Of a stretch of DNA of 35,524 nucleotides, positions 1 to 6,245 are shown one piece after another; position 1 is the first letter of the stretch, and every line of letters starts with the position of its first letter. The stretch lies in IMG/VR virus record IMGVR_UViG_3300014913_000038, positions 1 through 35,524 of that record. One strand, written 5' to 3'. The position numbers and the translations under genes are program-made. This DNA comes from a virus. The notes beneath the pieces were generated by a model. It was not told where the DNA came from and ran no database searches. It saw only the letters and a list, made by a program, of their open reading frames with translations.

Positions 1-643
1 CCTGACCGTCGCTGTTGCTGTCTCCGTCTTGAGGTTGCCCGCTTCCAGGCATCGGCAGTGGGATGCCGTAGACTTCGATGATGGCGTTGCCTCCCCCGTC
101 GGTCTCTTGCTTGTTGGGGTCGTAGCCGTCCCCTTTGCACTTGTCGATGAGCATGGCCAGGTATTCTTCGAACGACTTGCTCTTGGGGAAGCCCCAGGGC
201 TCGTTTTCGGGGAACTGCAAGTGTTTTTTGTGCTCGCGGAAGTTGGCGAGCTCCACGAGTGAGCGCAGTGCTATGTCGTTGGCCGCGAAGTCTTGCGCAA
301 TGTTGATGAGGGGGAAGAGTTGGTTCCACTGGTAGTTGTTGGCGCTGCAGATTTGCTTCATGTGCAGGCTGCGCTCGATGTGCGATAGGACGATGTGCAC
401 GGCTTCGTGGATGACGACCATGATGCGCAGCGGCATCGGGATTTTGCTGAAGAATTCCGGGTCCCAGAGGAACATGAATTTCCCTTCACGAGTGAGGGAG
501 ACCGCGGCGGTACCGATGCCGGGAGCCGCACGACGGCCACAGCCGTTCAGGATGCGGCCCCAGAAGTTGTTTCCACCTCGGGGCGAACAGGCCCACTGGA
601 GTACCTGAGAAAGAGCTTCTGCGGGGTTTTCTGCGCTTTGCAT
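1..643 (-). CDS. Putative metallopeptidase, DUF2201-type (partial, C-terminus outside window)
   Basis: The ORF starts with ATG at 643, seven bases after a strong AGGAGG (651-656), and runs off the left edge after about 214 codons. The protein has a zinc-protease signature HEAVHIVLSH (HExxH with a further His), followed by INIAQDFAANDIAL, which resembles the 'NiAaDyvVN' segment of the DUF2201 N-terminal putative metallopeptidase family. In that family the C-terminal half is usually a von Willebrand A-like domain and the gene usually sits beside a MoxR AAA+ ATPase. Here such an ATPase is at 2830-4080 on the same strand. Codon use is markedly rich in C or G at third positions, like the ATPase and unlike the two plus-strand genes between them. 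The VWA half cannot be seen, so the two-domain architecture is inferred. The end near the window edge is Gly/Gln/Asp-rich and looks like a linker. Confidence 0.72.
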   Translation of the reverse strand, partial: MQSAENPAEALSQVLQWACSPRGGNNFWGRILNGCGRRAAPGIGTAAVSLTREGKFMFLWDPEFFSKIPMPLRIMVVIHEAVHIVLSHIERSLHMKQICSANNYQWNQLFPLINIAQDFAANDIALRSLVELANFREHKKHLQFPENEPWGFPKSKSFEEYLAMLIDKCKGDGYDPNKQETDGGGNAIIEVYGIPLPMPGSGQPQDGDSNSDGQ

Positions 644-666
644 TCCGTTGCCTCCTAACGTATAAT
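638..666 (+). promoter_or_regulatory. Candidate sigma70-type promoter for the 705-2455 gene pair
   Basis: A perfect TATAAT lies at 661-666. A weak -35 match, TTGCAT (638-643), lies 17 bases upstream and overlaps the start codon of the divergent metallopeptidase gene. A start near 673 would give a leader of about 32 nt before the ATG at 705, which is preceded by GAGGGA. Which sigma factor (host or phage) would use it is unknown. Confidence 0.45.
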
Positions 667-704
667 TGGTTGTGTTTCACTACCCCAGAGGTTGAGGGAC
701 AGAT

Positions 705-1712
705 ATGACAACTATTCCGTATGACCAAACATGTGATCCTGGATACTCGCATCTTCGAGTGGTGCTGGACCGCTTCCCTGAGCTCAAGGAAGTGGCCAAG
801 ACCGCCAACATCGATGACAACGAGTTTTCGAATCTTCCGGACGACTCTTTTGCATGGCCTGGAAAGCGTCGTTATCCTCTCCACACGCGAGAACACACTG
901 CACTCTCTTTAGGTTATCGTAAGTTGGCAGGCGCGGTGCCAACTGAGGTAGACCAGATGTTGGAGAAGGCAGCGTCCGTGTATGAGATCGATCCCTCGAT
1001 CTTTGAGGTCTCCGAGGCTGAAAAAACAGCGTCGGAGGAACGTTACGTTTTCCCAGAAAAACAGCGATTCCTGGTGAAAACAGCTGAGGATGTGAAGCTT
1101 GCGGAGCAACGCATCCGGGAAGTATACCCCCAGCTCACTGTTGAAGATCGTGCTGAAGGTTTGTTCAATCTCTGCAAGTTCGCAGAGGAATTGGGTGTTA
1201 CACTATCTCCTTCTACCGAGAAACTAGCGGGATTTACGCTGACCAGTACTCGAAAGCTCAAGGACTGGTTGGAGGCGCGTCAAGAGGTTACTCGAGGTCG
1301 AGTTTACGGAGACGCGTTTGCCAAGTTGGCTGAATCCCTGGAGGGTGTCGCTCCTGAAATTCATGATCGGACGTTCCAGGTTGAATTGGCTTCCGCGATT
1401 CACGAGCTTGACAAGGAGGCAGGGATTACCAATCTCTATGGGCGTAAGCTCCCTGATCCTATCCAGACGGTATTCAATTCGGAGAAGCTAGCAGCGAATA
1501 CTTTGGAGTTCGGTACCGGTATGATGCTGGATAAGAACAAGCTCGCGGCTCTTCCTCTTTCATTTTGGAAGGACCTCTTGGGGGACAGCATAGCAGCTGA
1601 AATTTCCAGTGATGGTGAAACCGTCAATCCTGAGGCTCTGATGCATCTGCTCCCCACGTTACCCGCTGACGTCAAAGCCATCGCACAGAAGCAACTAGCG
1701 TCGTACGTATGA
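705..1712 (+). CDS. Unknown phage protein, possibly virion or head associated
   Basis: 335 residues starting at an ATG with GAGGGA seven bases upstream. I do not recognise a defined family. Residues about 48-75 contain SFAWPGKRRYPLHTREHT, a pattern (FAxP..R.YPIxxxxH) that I associate with a small domain found in phage protease, capsid and structural proteins, so a morphogenesis role is possible. The rest is predicted to be mostly helical and soluble, with repeated KLA/KEAG-like helix ends (AKLAESL, LDKEAG, SEKLAAN). It contains two cysteines and no obvious membrane segment or signal peptide. It overlaps the next gene by four bases (ATGA), which implies translational coupling. The pair sits as a plus-strand island between minus-strand genes that look like one metallopeptidase/MoxR module, and codon use is less GC-biased than in those neighbours. 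Confidence 0.6.
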   Translation: MTTIPYDQTCDPGYSHLRVVLDRFPELKEVAKTANIDDNEFSNLPDDSFAWPGKRRYPLHTREHTALSLGYRKLAGAVPTEVDQMLEKAASVYEIDPSIFEVSEAEKTASEERYVFPEKQRFLVKTAEDVKLAEQRIREVYPQLTVEDRAEGLFNLCKFAEELGVTLSPSTEKLAGFTLTSTRKLKDWLEARQEVTRGRVYGDAFAKLAESLEGVAPEIHDRTFQVELASAIHELDKEAGITNLYGRKLPDPIQTVFNSEKLAANTLEFGTGMMLDKNKLAALPLSFWKDLLGDSIAAEISSDGETVNPEALMHLLPTLPADVKAIAQKQLASYV

Positions 1713-2455
1713 TTGAAGCTTTGGAAAAACTGGGGAGTAGCATCTCAGCTATCCCTGAGTCCCTTCCTGAAACGTCCCGAATTCGTTCTATAGAGTTTCT
1801 AAAGAACGCGGACGATAGTCGGTGTGCTGCGGTATTGTACGCGGCTGCGCGGAACGCTTACAGTTTGGGTTTGCTGTCCTGGGAACCTGAAACTATCTGG
1901 CTTACGATGGAAAAGGATGGCATTGACCTGGGACTTGTGAGTCGAGACAAGTTGCTGGCAGTTAACGCTCTCATTGTTAATCCGCAATTCTATTGGGACC
2001 ACCTCGTATTTGAGAACACAGTGCACGCGTTCGTGGGGAACATCAGCAATCCTGACGTAATACAGGAGTGCCATCCCTCGGAGATGGCATGGACTGTGTA
2101 CGAGGCTGACGTAGTGCGAGGGATGGACCCAGAAGGCAAGGGCGATGCCGAGTTTGATGAGGATGTGCAGCAGTACATCGCTGTTTGCCTGAAGCGAGCA
2201 GGCTTCATTTGCGCGCCAGTAAACCTGGAATTCGCGGAGGATAACCTCGTAGAGCTCCAGCCAGATGAGTCAAAAAATTTACGAAAAGAAGTTCAAGATG
2301 CTTGGGCGAAGTTGGATAAGGGGGCCCTCCGGAATACCCAGTTCGCGGAGGACCCCCTCGGAGTGAACTTGTCTCGGCTCGCAGGAACCTACGTTTACGT
2401 AGAGGACCTCGCGAAATCCATGGGACAGGACTTCCTGGAGCTCAAGGGAGTTTGA
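1709..2455 (+). CDS. Unknown protein, translationally coupled to the upstream gene
   Basis: 248 residues. The ATG overlaps the stop of the 705 gene in an ATGA junction, so it is very likely expressed from the same mRNA. No family is recognised. The N-terminus (MIEALEKLGSSISAIPESL) is helical. The middle contains an acidic stretch (DPEGKGDAEFDEDVQQYI) and the protein looks globular, acidic and soluble, without membrane segments. Its last 14 bases overlap the 3' end of the convergent gene 2442-2828, so no terminator fits between them. Context suggests a partner of the 335-residue protein. I can propose no biochemical activity. Confidence 0.55.
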   Translation: MIEALEKLGSSISAIPESLPETSRIRSIEFLKNADDSRCAAVLYAAARNAYSLGLLSWEPETIWLTMEKDGIDLGLVSRDKLLAVNALIVNPQFYWDHLVFENTVHAFVGNISNPDVIQECHPSEMAWTVYEADVVRGMDPEGKGDAEFDEDVQQYIAVCLKRAGFICAPVNLEFAEDNLVELQPDESKNLRKEVQDAWAKLDKGALRNTQFAEDPLGVNLSRLAGTYVYVEDLAKSMGQDFLELKGV

Positions 2456-2828
2456 ACTCTGGAGTGATTTCCAGCCCCATGTCCGGCAGGCTGCGACGTC
2501 CTTTATCCGTTAGGATGTTCAGGTCTACCCAAGCGTCGGTCTCCTGCAGAGCCCGAGACAAGTCTGCGAGGTAGTCGTTGCAATTCAGCTTCTGCGCGAG
2601 CGGACGCAACGCGCGCTGAACGTAGATGCGTTCATAGACCGGCAGGATGAGGAGGAGCGTGATGAGTTCGTACATCACGTCCTCCACGGGGGGCGCCTTC
2701 TCGAACACGTCCTTGAGGGCGGTGAGGCATTGCATGCGACGTTTTATCAGCTGGGTTTCGGCTTTTACGGGATCGTCAGCGTAGTCCGCGTGACTGAGGA
2801 CCCCCGCGAGTTCCAGTAGTCGTGACAT
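2442..2828 (-). CDS. Small helical protein downstream of the MoxR ATPase
   Basis: 128 residues on the minus strand, starting one base after the stop of the MoxR-like ATPase. GGGGGAG lies five to six bases before the ATG, inside the end of the ATPase gene. The sequence is largely helical with a hydrophobic central helix (ELITLLLILPVYERIYVQRAL) that is flanked by charged residues and reads more like a buried helix than a transmembrane anchor. No family is recognised. Tight coupling to the ATPase suggests a partner or adaptor in that module. Codon use matches the ATPase. Confidence 0.62.
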   Translation of the reverse strand: MSRLLELAGVLSHADYADDPVKAETQLIKRRMQCLTALKDVFEKAPPVEDVMYELITLLLILPVYERIYVQRALRPLAQKLNCNDYLADLSRALQETDAWVDLNILTDKGRRSLPDMGLEITPEFKLP

Positions 2829-2829
2829 A

Positions 2830-4080
2830 TCAGCTCCCCCTCAAGGCGCGCTCGACTTCCGTCTGGGCGTCGTCCAAGCTCGTGTGGATTTTGATCCAGT
2901 TCTTGTGTGTCTGGACGTGCCGCATCAGATCGAAGAGGTAGTCCTTGGCGTTCGCCTCGTCGGCGTACTTCTTGAGCTGCGAAAGGACGCTGACGCGCAT
3001 CTCATTCGGCAGATCTTCGAGGTACATGACGAAGTTCCCCGCCGTGACCTCGACGTCGGGTTGCAGGCTGAACATGTAGGTGAGGACGTTGACGTTGAGT
3101 TCGGTGATCTTTTCCTGCTCGGACTTGTTGAGGAGGAGCCGCACCGGCTTCCGCGCCATCTTCTTGTAGTTCAGCACCACGTCCTCCGCCCGGACGGCCG
3201 TGCGGTTGTCTTTGAGGTGCTCGACGAGCTGGGTACCCATGTGGATACCGACCGAGGCCGCGAAACGGCAGAGTGCGAACTCGTTGTCCAGCGGCTTGTG
3301 CATCTTCTCGAGCATGTAAGCATCGAGAGAGATGGTTTGCACCGTGGCCGGACACATATACTGCTTGCCCTCTCCCTGCGCCTTCTTGTCGTACAGGTTC
3401 TTGGGGTACTGTACGATGAAGTCCAGGACGCCCTCGTGGCACGGACGGCTTTTGCCGTCGTCGAAGCACTGCCGGTCGCTCATGTGGAACTGATCGCTCG
3501 AAGCGTGCGCGACCCAGTCCTTGAACGACTCTAGCGCGAAAAACCACTTCAGACGGCGGCGAAGTGCAGCGTTGTTTTCGATCTGCGTGACAGCGTACTG
3601 CGCCGTTGCCGGGTTCATCAACGCGATGACGATGGCCTCGTCCGGGAGGACGTAGTTGAACATTCTCCGGTCTTCGATGAGCGAGAAGAACATGGCGATG
3701 CTGTGCTGGAGACCCTGGTTGATCTCCTCGAACAGCATGATGGACTTCTCGCCTTTCTTGGGGAACACCGACGGAACAAGAAGATCGAAGTAGCCTTCGG
3801 GCGAATCCTTGGTGCTCGGGATGCCGGTGCCCACGAGGCCGTAATGCGCGGTGCGGATGTCGTAGATGCTCGCGCCCTCTTCGCGGGCGATCTCCGCGAT
3901 GATCTGGGACTTTCCGATGCCCGCTTCTCCGACGATGCAGATGGCGCCGCGGTGTTGTCGGGTCTTCCAGGTGAGCAGAATCTGGTCCTTGATCTCCGCG
4001 ATGGTGGCGCGCGGGATGTCGTACTTGTCCGCGTAATGAAGTTTCTTACCTGCTTCTTCTTCTTGCCTGCCTCTTGCCAT
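2830..4080 (-). CDS. MoxR-type AAA+ ATPase
   Basis: 416 residues. Walker A is GEAGIGKS (51-58). Walker B is IMLFEEIN (114-121), a MoxR-like 'FxDEIN' variant with Glu-Glu. Sensor 1 is in ALMNP (153-157), followed by an arginine-rich finger segment (RRR, 174-176). MoxR ATPases act as chaperone-like motors that remodel partner proteins, commonly VWA-domain or metallopeptidase/VWA proteins. The DUF2201-type metallopeptidase at 1-643 is the likely client. The start is supported by AGAGAGG seven bases upstream. The start codon is only 20 bases from the divergent terminase start. GC-rich third positions set it apart from the terminase and the 705-2455 pair. The ATPase call is firm; the phage function is not known. 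Confidence 0.85.
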   Translation of the reverse strand: MARGRQEEEAGKKLHYADKYDIPRATIAEIKDQILLTWKTRQHRGAICIVGEAGIGKSQIIAEIAREEGASIYDIRTAHYGLVGTGIPSTKDSPEGYFDLLVPSVFPKKGEKSIMLFEEINQGLQHSIAMFFSLIEDRRMFNYVLPDEAIVIALMNPATAQYAVTQIENNAALRRRLKWFFALESFKDWVAHASSDQFHMSDRQCFDDGKSRPCHEGVLDFIVQYPKNLYDKKAQGEGKQYMCPATVQTISLDAYMLEKMHKPLDNEFALCRFAASVGIHMGTQLVEHLKDNRTAVRAEDVVLNYKKMARKPVRLLLNKSEQEKITELNVNVLTYMFSLQPDVEVTAGNFVMYLEDLPNEMRVSVLSQLKKYADEANAKDYLFDLMRHVQTHKNWIKIHTSLDDAQTEVERALRGS

Positions 4081-4100
4081 GTTGGTAACCTCTCTTTGTT

Positions 4101-5699
4101 ATGAGCAACTCCCGCTCTACATCATTATCCGTCGTCGCTGAAGCCTGGATTCAGCTTGACGGAAAGGATTTTCGGTTAATGGACTGGCCGATGCACCGCG
4201 CTTTCTACGACGGGCGTTATCGACGAACTTTGTTTAAAACTGCGCGCCAGGTCGCGAAGTCTACTACGTTAGCGAATTTCTCCATCATCGAGTGCAGTCT
4301 TATACCACACTTCTCCACCATGTTTGTTAGCCCTTCCAAAGAGCAGACAACGCGATTTTCGAATACTCGTATCGGAAAGACTATGCGGTACTCTCCGATC
4401 ATTAACGAACAGTTCTTACGTACAGATCTTGCAGACCGTGTTTTCCATAAACAGTTTACGAATGGTAGCGAGATGCTCTTTACCTACGGTTGTGATGATG
4501 CTGAGCGTTTACGTGGCCCGTCTACTGACCGCAATATGTATGACGAGGTTCAGGATATTCTTTACGACCCGGTCATCACAGTGGGTAATGAGACTATGGC
4601 CGAATCGGATTACGCTTTTGAGACTTACGCTGGAACTCCTAAGACGATGGAGAATACCATCCAATATCTCTGGGAGCTCAGTACCCGGAGTGAGTGGGTA
4701 ATGAAGTGCGACGGGTGTGGTAGTCACGTTTTTGTGGATAGTGAAAAGTGCCTAGGTAAGTATGGACCAGTTTGTCCGAAGTGTAAGCACTACTTGAATC
4801 CGTTTACAGGTCAGTGGATCGACATGGTTCCCAGTAAGAAATTGCAGGGATTTCACATCAGTCAACCGATGATGCCCCGTAACGTTCCCTTAGCTATGCG
4901 TTCCGCTGGTAGGTCGAGTGCTGAGGTTAAACAGGCAGAGTTGCGCTGGGAGCGTATCCTGCAGAAGTTTGAAGAGACGCCCCTATCTACTTTCCGTAAT
5001 GAGGTTCTGGGCGTCTCAGATGAGATTGGTAGTCGGCTCTTGTCGCAGGAGGAGCTCGAGTCGCTTTGTACGGGGGATCCTCTGCAACAGTTCCCAGATC
5101 GTAAAGCCCTTCAAGGAATTACGCAGATTGTCGCCGGAGCTGACTGGTCGGGGGGCGGCACGACAGGCGTCTCACGTACTGTTCTTTGGATCTGGGGTTG
5201 GCGTCCGGTTGACCAGAAACTCATAACCTTGTTTTACAAGGTATACCCTGGTACTAACCCGGTGACTGCCGTAGAAGAAATCGCGCTGGTCTGTAAGCAG
5301 TATCAAGTGTCGATGTTCTGTGGAGATGCTGGAGAGGGCGCGCTGGCTAACGACCTCATGCGTACTCATCTCGGGCATCACCGGGTAATCCAAGTGCAGT
5401 ATGGGATGCAGGCTAAGGCACTTAAGTTCAATCAGGTAGACCGTTATACGGGTGATCGTACCACCCTGATCGATAATTACTTCATGATGCTGAAGCAAAA
5501 GAAAATAGAGTTTGGTCCCCTGGCGGAGATGCGTGTTGCTATCAACGACATCCTTAACGAGTACGAAGACGTTACACACACGGACCGAAAGGTGTGGCGC
5601 CACTCCCCGCAGAAGCCCGATGACTGTTTGCATGCGGGCCTCTTTGGGTGGTTGGCGTGGAAGATAATCAATAAAGACTTCAAATTCTGGCAAGAGTAG
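4101..5699 (+). CDS. terL: Terminase large subunit (DNA packaging ATPase-nuclease)
   Basis: 532 residues. The N-terminal ATPase has a variant Walker A, ARQVAKST (48-55), and Walker B RNMYDEVQ (144-151). A four-cysteine zinc-ribbon-like insert follows (C203, C206, C225, C228). The C-terminal RNase H-like nuclease supplies acidic residues in GADWSGG (D348), CGDAGEG (D409) and KPDDCLHAG (D507/D508). The protein packages phage DNA through the portal and cuts concatemers; the portal is at 22037. No strong ribosome-binding site precedes the ATG, and only 20 bases separate it from the start of the divergent MoxR gene, so its promoter must lie inside that gene. No small terminase is recognisable in the window. 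The stop codon itself begins the structured region that follows. Confidence 0.92.
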   Translation: MSNSRSTSLSVVAEAWIQLDGKDFRLMDWPMHRAFYDGRYRRTLFKTARQVAKSTTLANFSIIECSLIPHFSTMFVSPSKEQTTRFSNTRIGKTMRYSPIINEQFLRTDLADRVFHKQFTNGSEMLFTYGCDDAERLRGPSTDRNMYDEVQDILYDPVITVGNETMAESDYAFETYAGTPKTMENTIQYLWELSTRSEWVMKCDGCGSHVFVDSEKCLGKYGPVCPKCKHYLNPFTGQWIDMVPSKKLQGFHISQPMMPRNVPLAMRSAGRSSAEVKQAELRWERILQKFEETPLSTFRNEVLGVSDEIGSRLLSQEELESLCTGDPLQQFPDRKALQGITQIVAGADWSGGGTTGVSRTVLWIWGWRPVDQKLITLFYKVYPGTNPVTAVEEIALVCKQYQVSMFCGDAGEGALANDLMRTHLGHHRVIQVQYGMQAKALKFNQVDRYTGDRTTLIDNYFMMLKQKKIEFGPLAEMRVAINDILNEYEDVTHTDRKVWRHSPQKPDDCLHAGLFGWLAWKIINKDFKFWQE

Positions 5700-5808
5700 T
5701 GCTGCTATCCTTTCGCTGGTCGCTTACCAGCAGAGAGTGCCTCGTGTATGTAACACGAAACTCTCCGGCGTGTAGCACGCCGTAGGAGTGGGTTCTCCTT
5801 CCAGCACT
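5698..5808. ncRNA. Structured module 1: five-way-junction (cloverleaf-like) fold
   Basis: A perfect 7-bp closing stem (AGTGCTG 5698-5704 with CAGCACT 5802-5808) encloses four consecutive hairpins: 5715-5720/5726-5731, 5733-5738/5760-5765 extended by 5742-5747/5753-5758, 5766-5772/5776-5782, and 5784-5788/5795-5799. The layout resembles a class II tRNA. However, it is about 111 nt, has a 10-nt gap after the closing stem, lacks a proper T-loop and is followed by GAAAAA, so I do not call it a tRNA. Confidence 0.5.
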
Positions 5809-5814
5809 GAAAAA

Positions 5815-5944
5815 GGTACTGCTGTGTTCCTCCTGTAACTCTGAAGGCTTGGCCAGAGTTACAGAAGAACGCCGTTTTAGTGGCCCCTGAACTCGCCGAA
5901 GTTTTTCGGCGAGTTCCCTGGGCCGATTACTGATTCTCAGATCG
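5815..5944. ncRNA. Structured module 2: two long perfect hairpins
   Basis: After GGTACTG (5815-5821) there is an 11-bp stem (5833-5843 with 5854-5864). A 12-bp stem follows (5889-5900 with 5905-5916, loop GTTT), sitting inside an outer GGCCC/GGGCC helix (5882-5886 with 5920-5924). A short bipartite hairpin (CGAT..CTGA/TCAG..ATCG, 5924-5944) leads to the next GGTACTG word. Confidence 0.5.
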
Positions 5945-6045
5945 GTACTGCTGTGAGTCCCCGTAGCCCGGCCCTAGCCGAGGTTGATGTACAAGGTCCG
6001 ATGAGTACATCATCCTCAGAGAGGGCTCGGGCTACCAGTGGATCT
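5939..6045. ncRNA. Structured module 3: long bulged hairpin
   Basis: The main stem GTAGCCCG (5963-5970) pairs with CGGGCTAC (6028-6035) and continues through a one-base bulge into GCCCT/AGGGC. An inner stem GATGTAC (5986-5992) pairs with GTACATC (6005-6011). AGATC (5939-5943) can pair with GATCT (6041-6045), closing the module and competing with the last hairpin of module 2. Such mutually exclusive pairing could act as a switch, but this is inference. Confidence 0.45.
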
Positions 6046-6047
6046 CA

Positions 6048-6230
6048 GGTACTGCTAGCGTAATGGAGTCACTTCCTCCGCTGCATGTCTCGAGCTGCGT
6101 GACAACGTAGTTGTAACGCGCCGAGCATGTCGGCGGAGGTATGTGAAGCCATTTGCCAAGCCAGCCGCAGTCGTTACCTGTTGGGAGAGTAGCTCCCCCT
6201 CTCTTCCTGCAAAACAAAGAATCCAGTACC
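6048..6230. ncRNA. Structured module 4: extended hairpin closed by GGTACTG/CAGTACC
   Basis: GGTACTG (6048-6054) can pair perfectly with CAGTACC (6224-6230). Inside is a rod-like hairpin from 6064 to 6151: TCAC/GTGA, CCTCCGC/GCGGAGG (6075-6081 with 6133-6139), CATG-CTCG/CGAGCATG, GCGT/ACGC and ACAAC/GTTGT with loop GTA, interrupted only by small bulges. A further small hairpin GGGAG/CTCCC lies at 6183-6197. Confidence 0.45.
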
Positions 6231-6245
6231 ATTCACTTTTACCTG

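Larger units (their letters stand above)
5698..6230. ncRNA. Candidate large structured RNA region (about 530 nt, four hairpin modules)
   Basis: This is the only long gene-free stretch in the window, lying between the convergent terminase and DNA polymerase genes. It contains no convincing ORF but is dense with long inverted repeats. Three exact GGTACTGCT words (5815, 5944, 6048) plus AGTGCTGCT (5698) each open a block of about 100-180 nt built of one or more stable stems. Several stems keep pairing through small bulges and internal loops, as in functional RNAs rather than simple terminators, and none is followed by a clear U-tract. Function is unknown. Options are a phage noncoding RNA, a structured 3' end of the terminase mRNA, or a packaging or recombination site at DNA level. 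The strand cannot be decided from stems alone; the plus strand is favoured because module 1 starts at the terminase stop. Confidence 0.6.

Noticed and set aside
2884-3534. Long plus-strand open frame opposite the MoxR gene
   Set aside because: A mirror of high GC3 on the other strand. The MoxR frame has Walker motifs, and the opposite frame gives a low-complexity Val/Leu/Asp/Glu-rich product.
5698-5808. tRNA gene (class II) suggested by acceptor-like stem and four arms
   Set aside because: Length, 10-nt gap after the closing stem, a long bipartite second arm, lack of a TTCRA T-loop and lack of CCA do not fit a functional tRNA.
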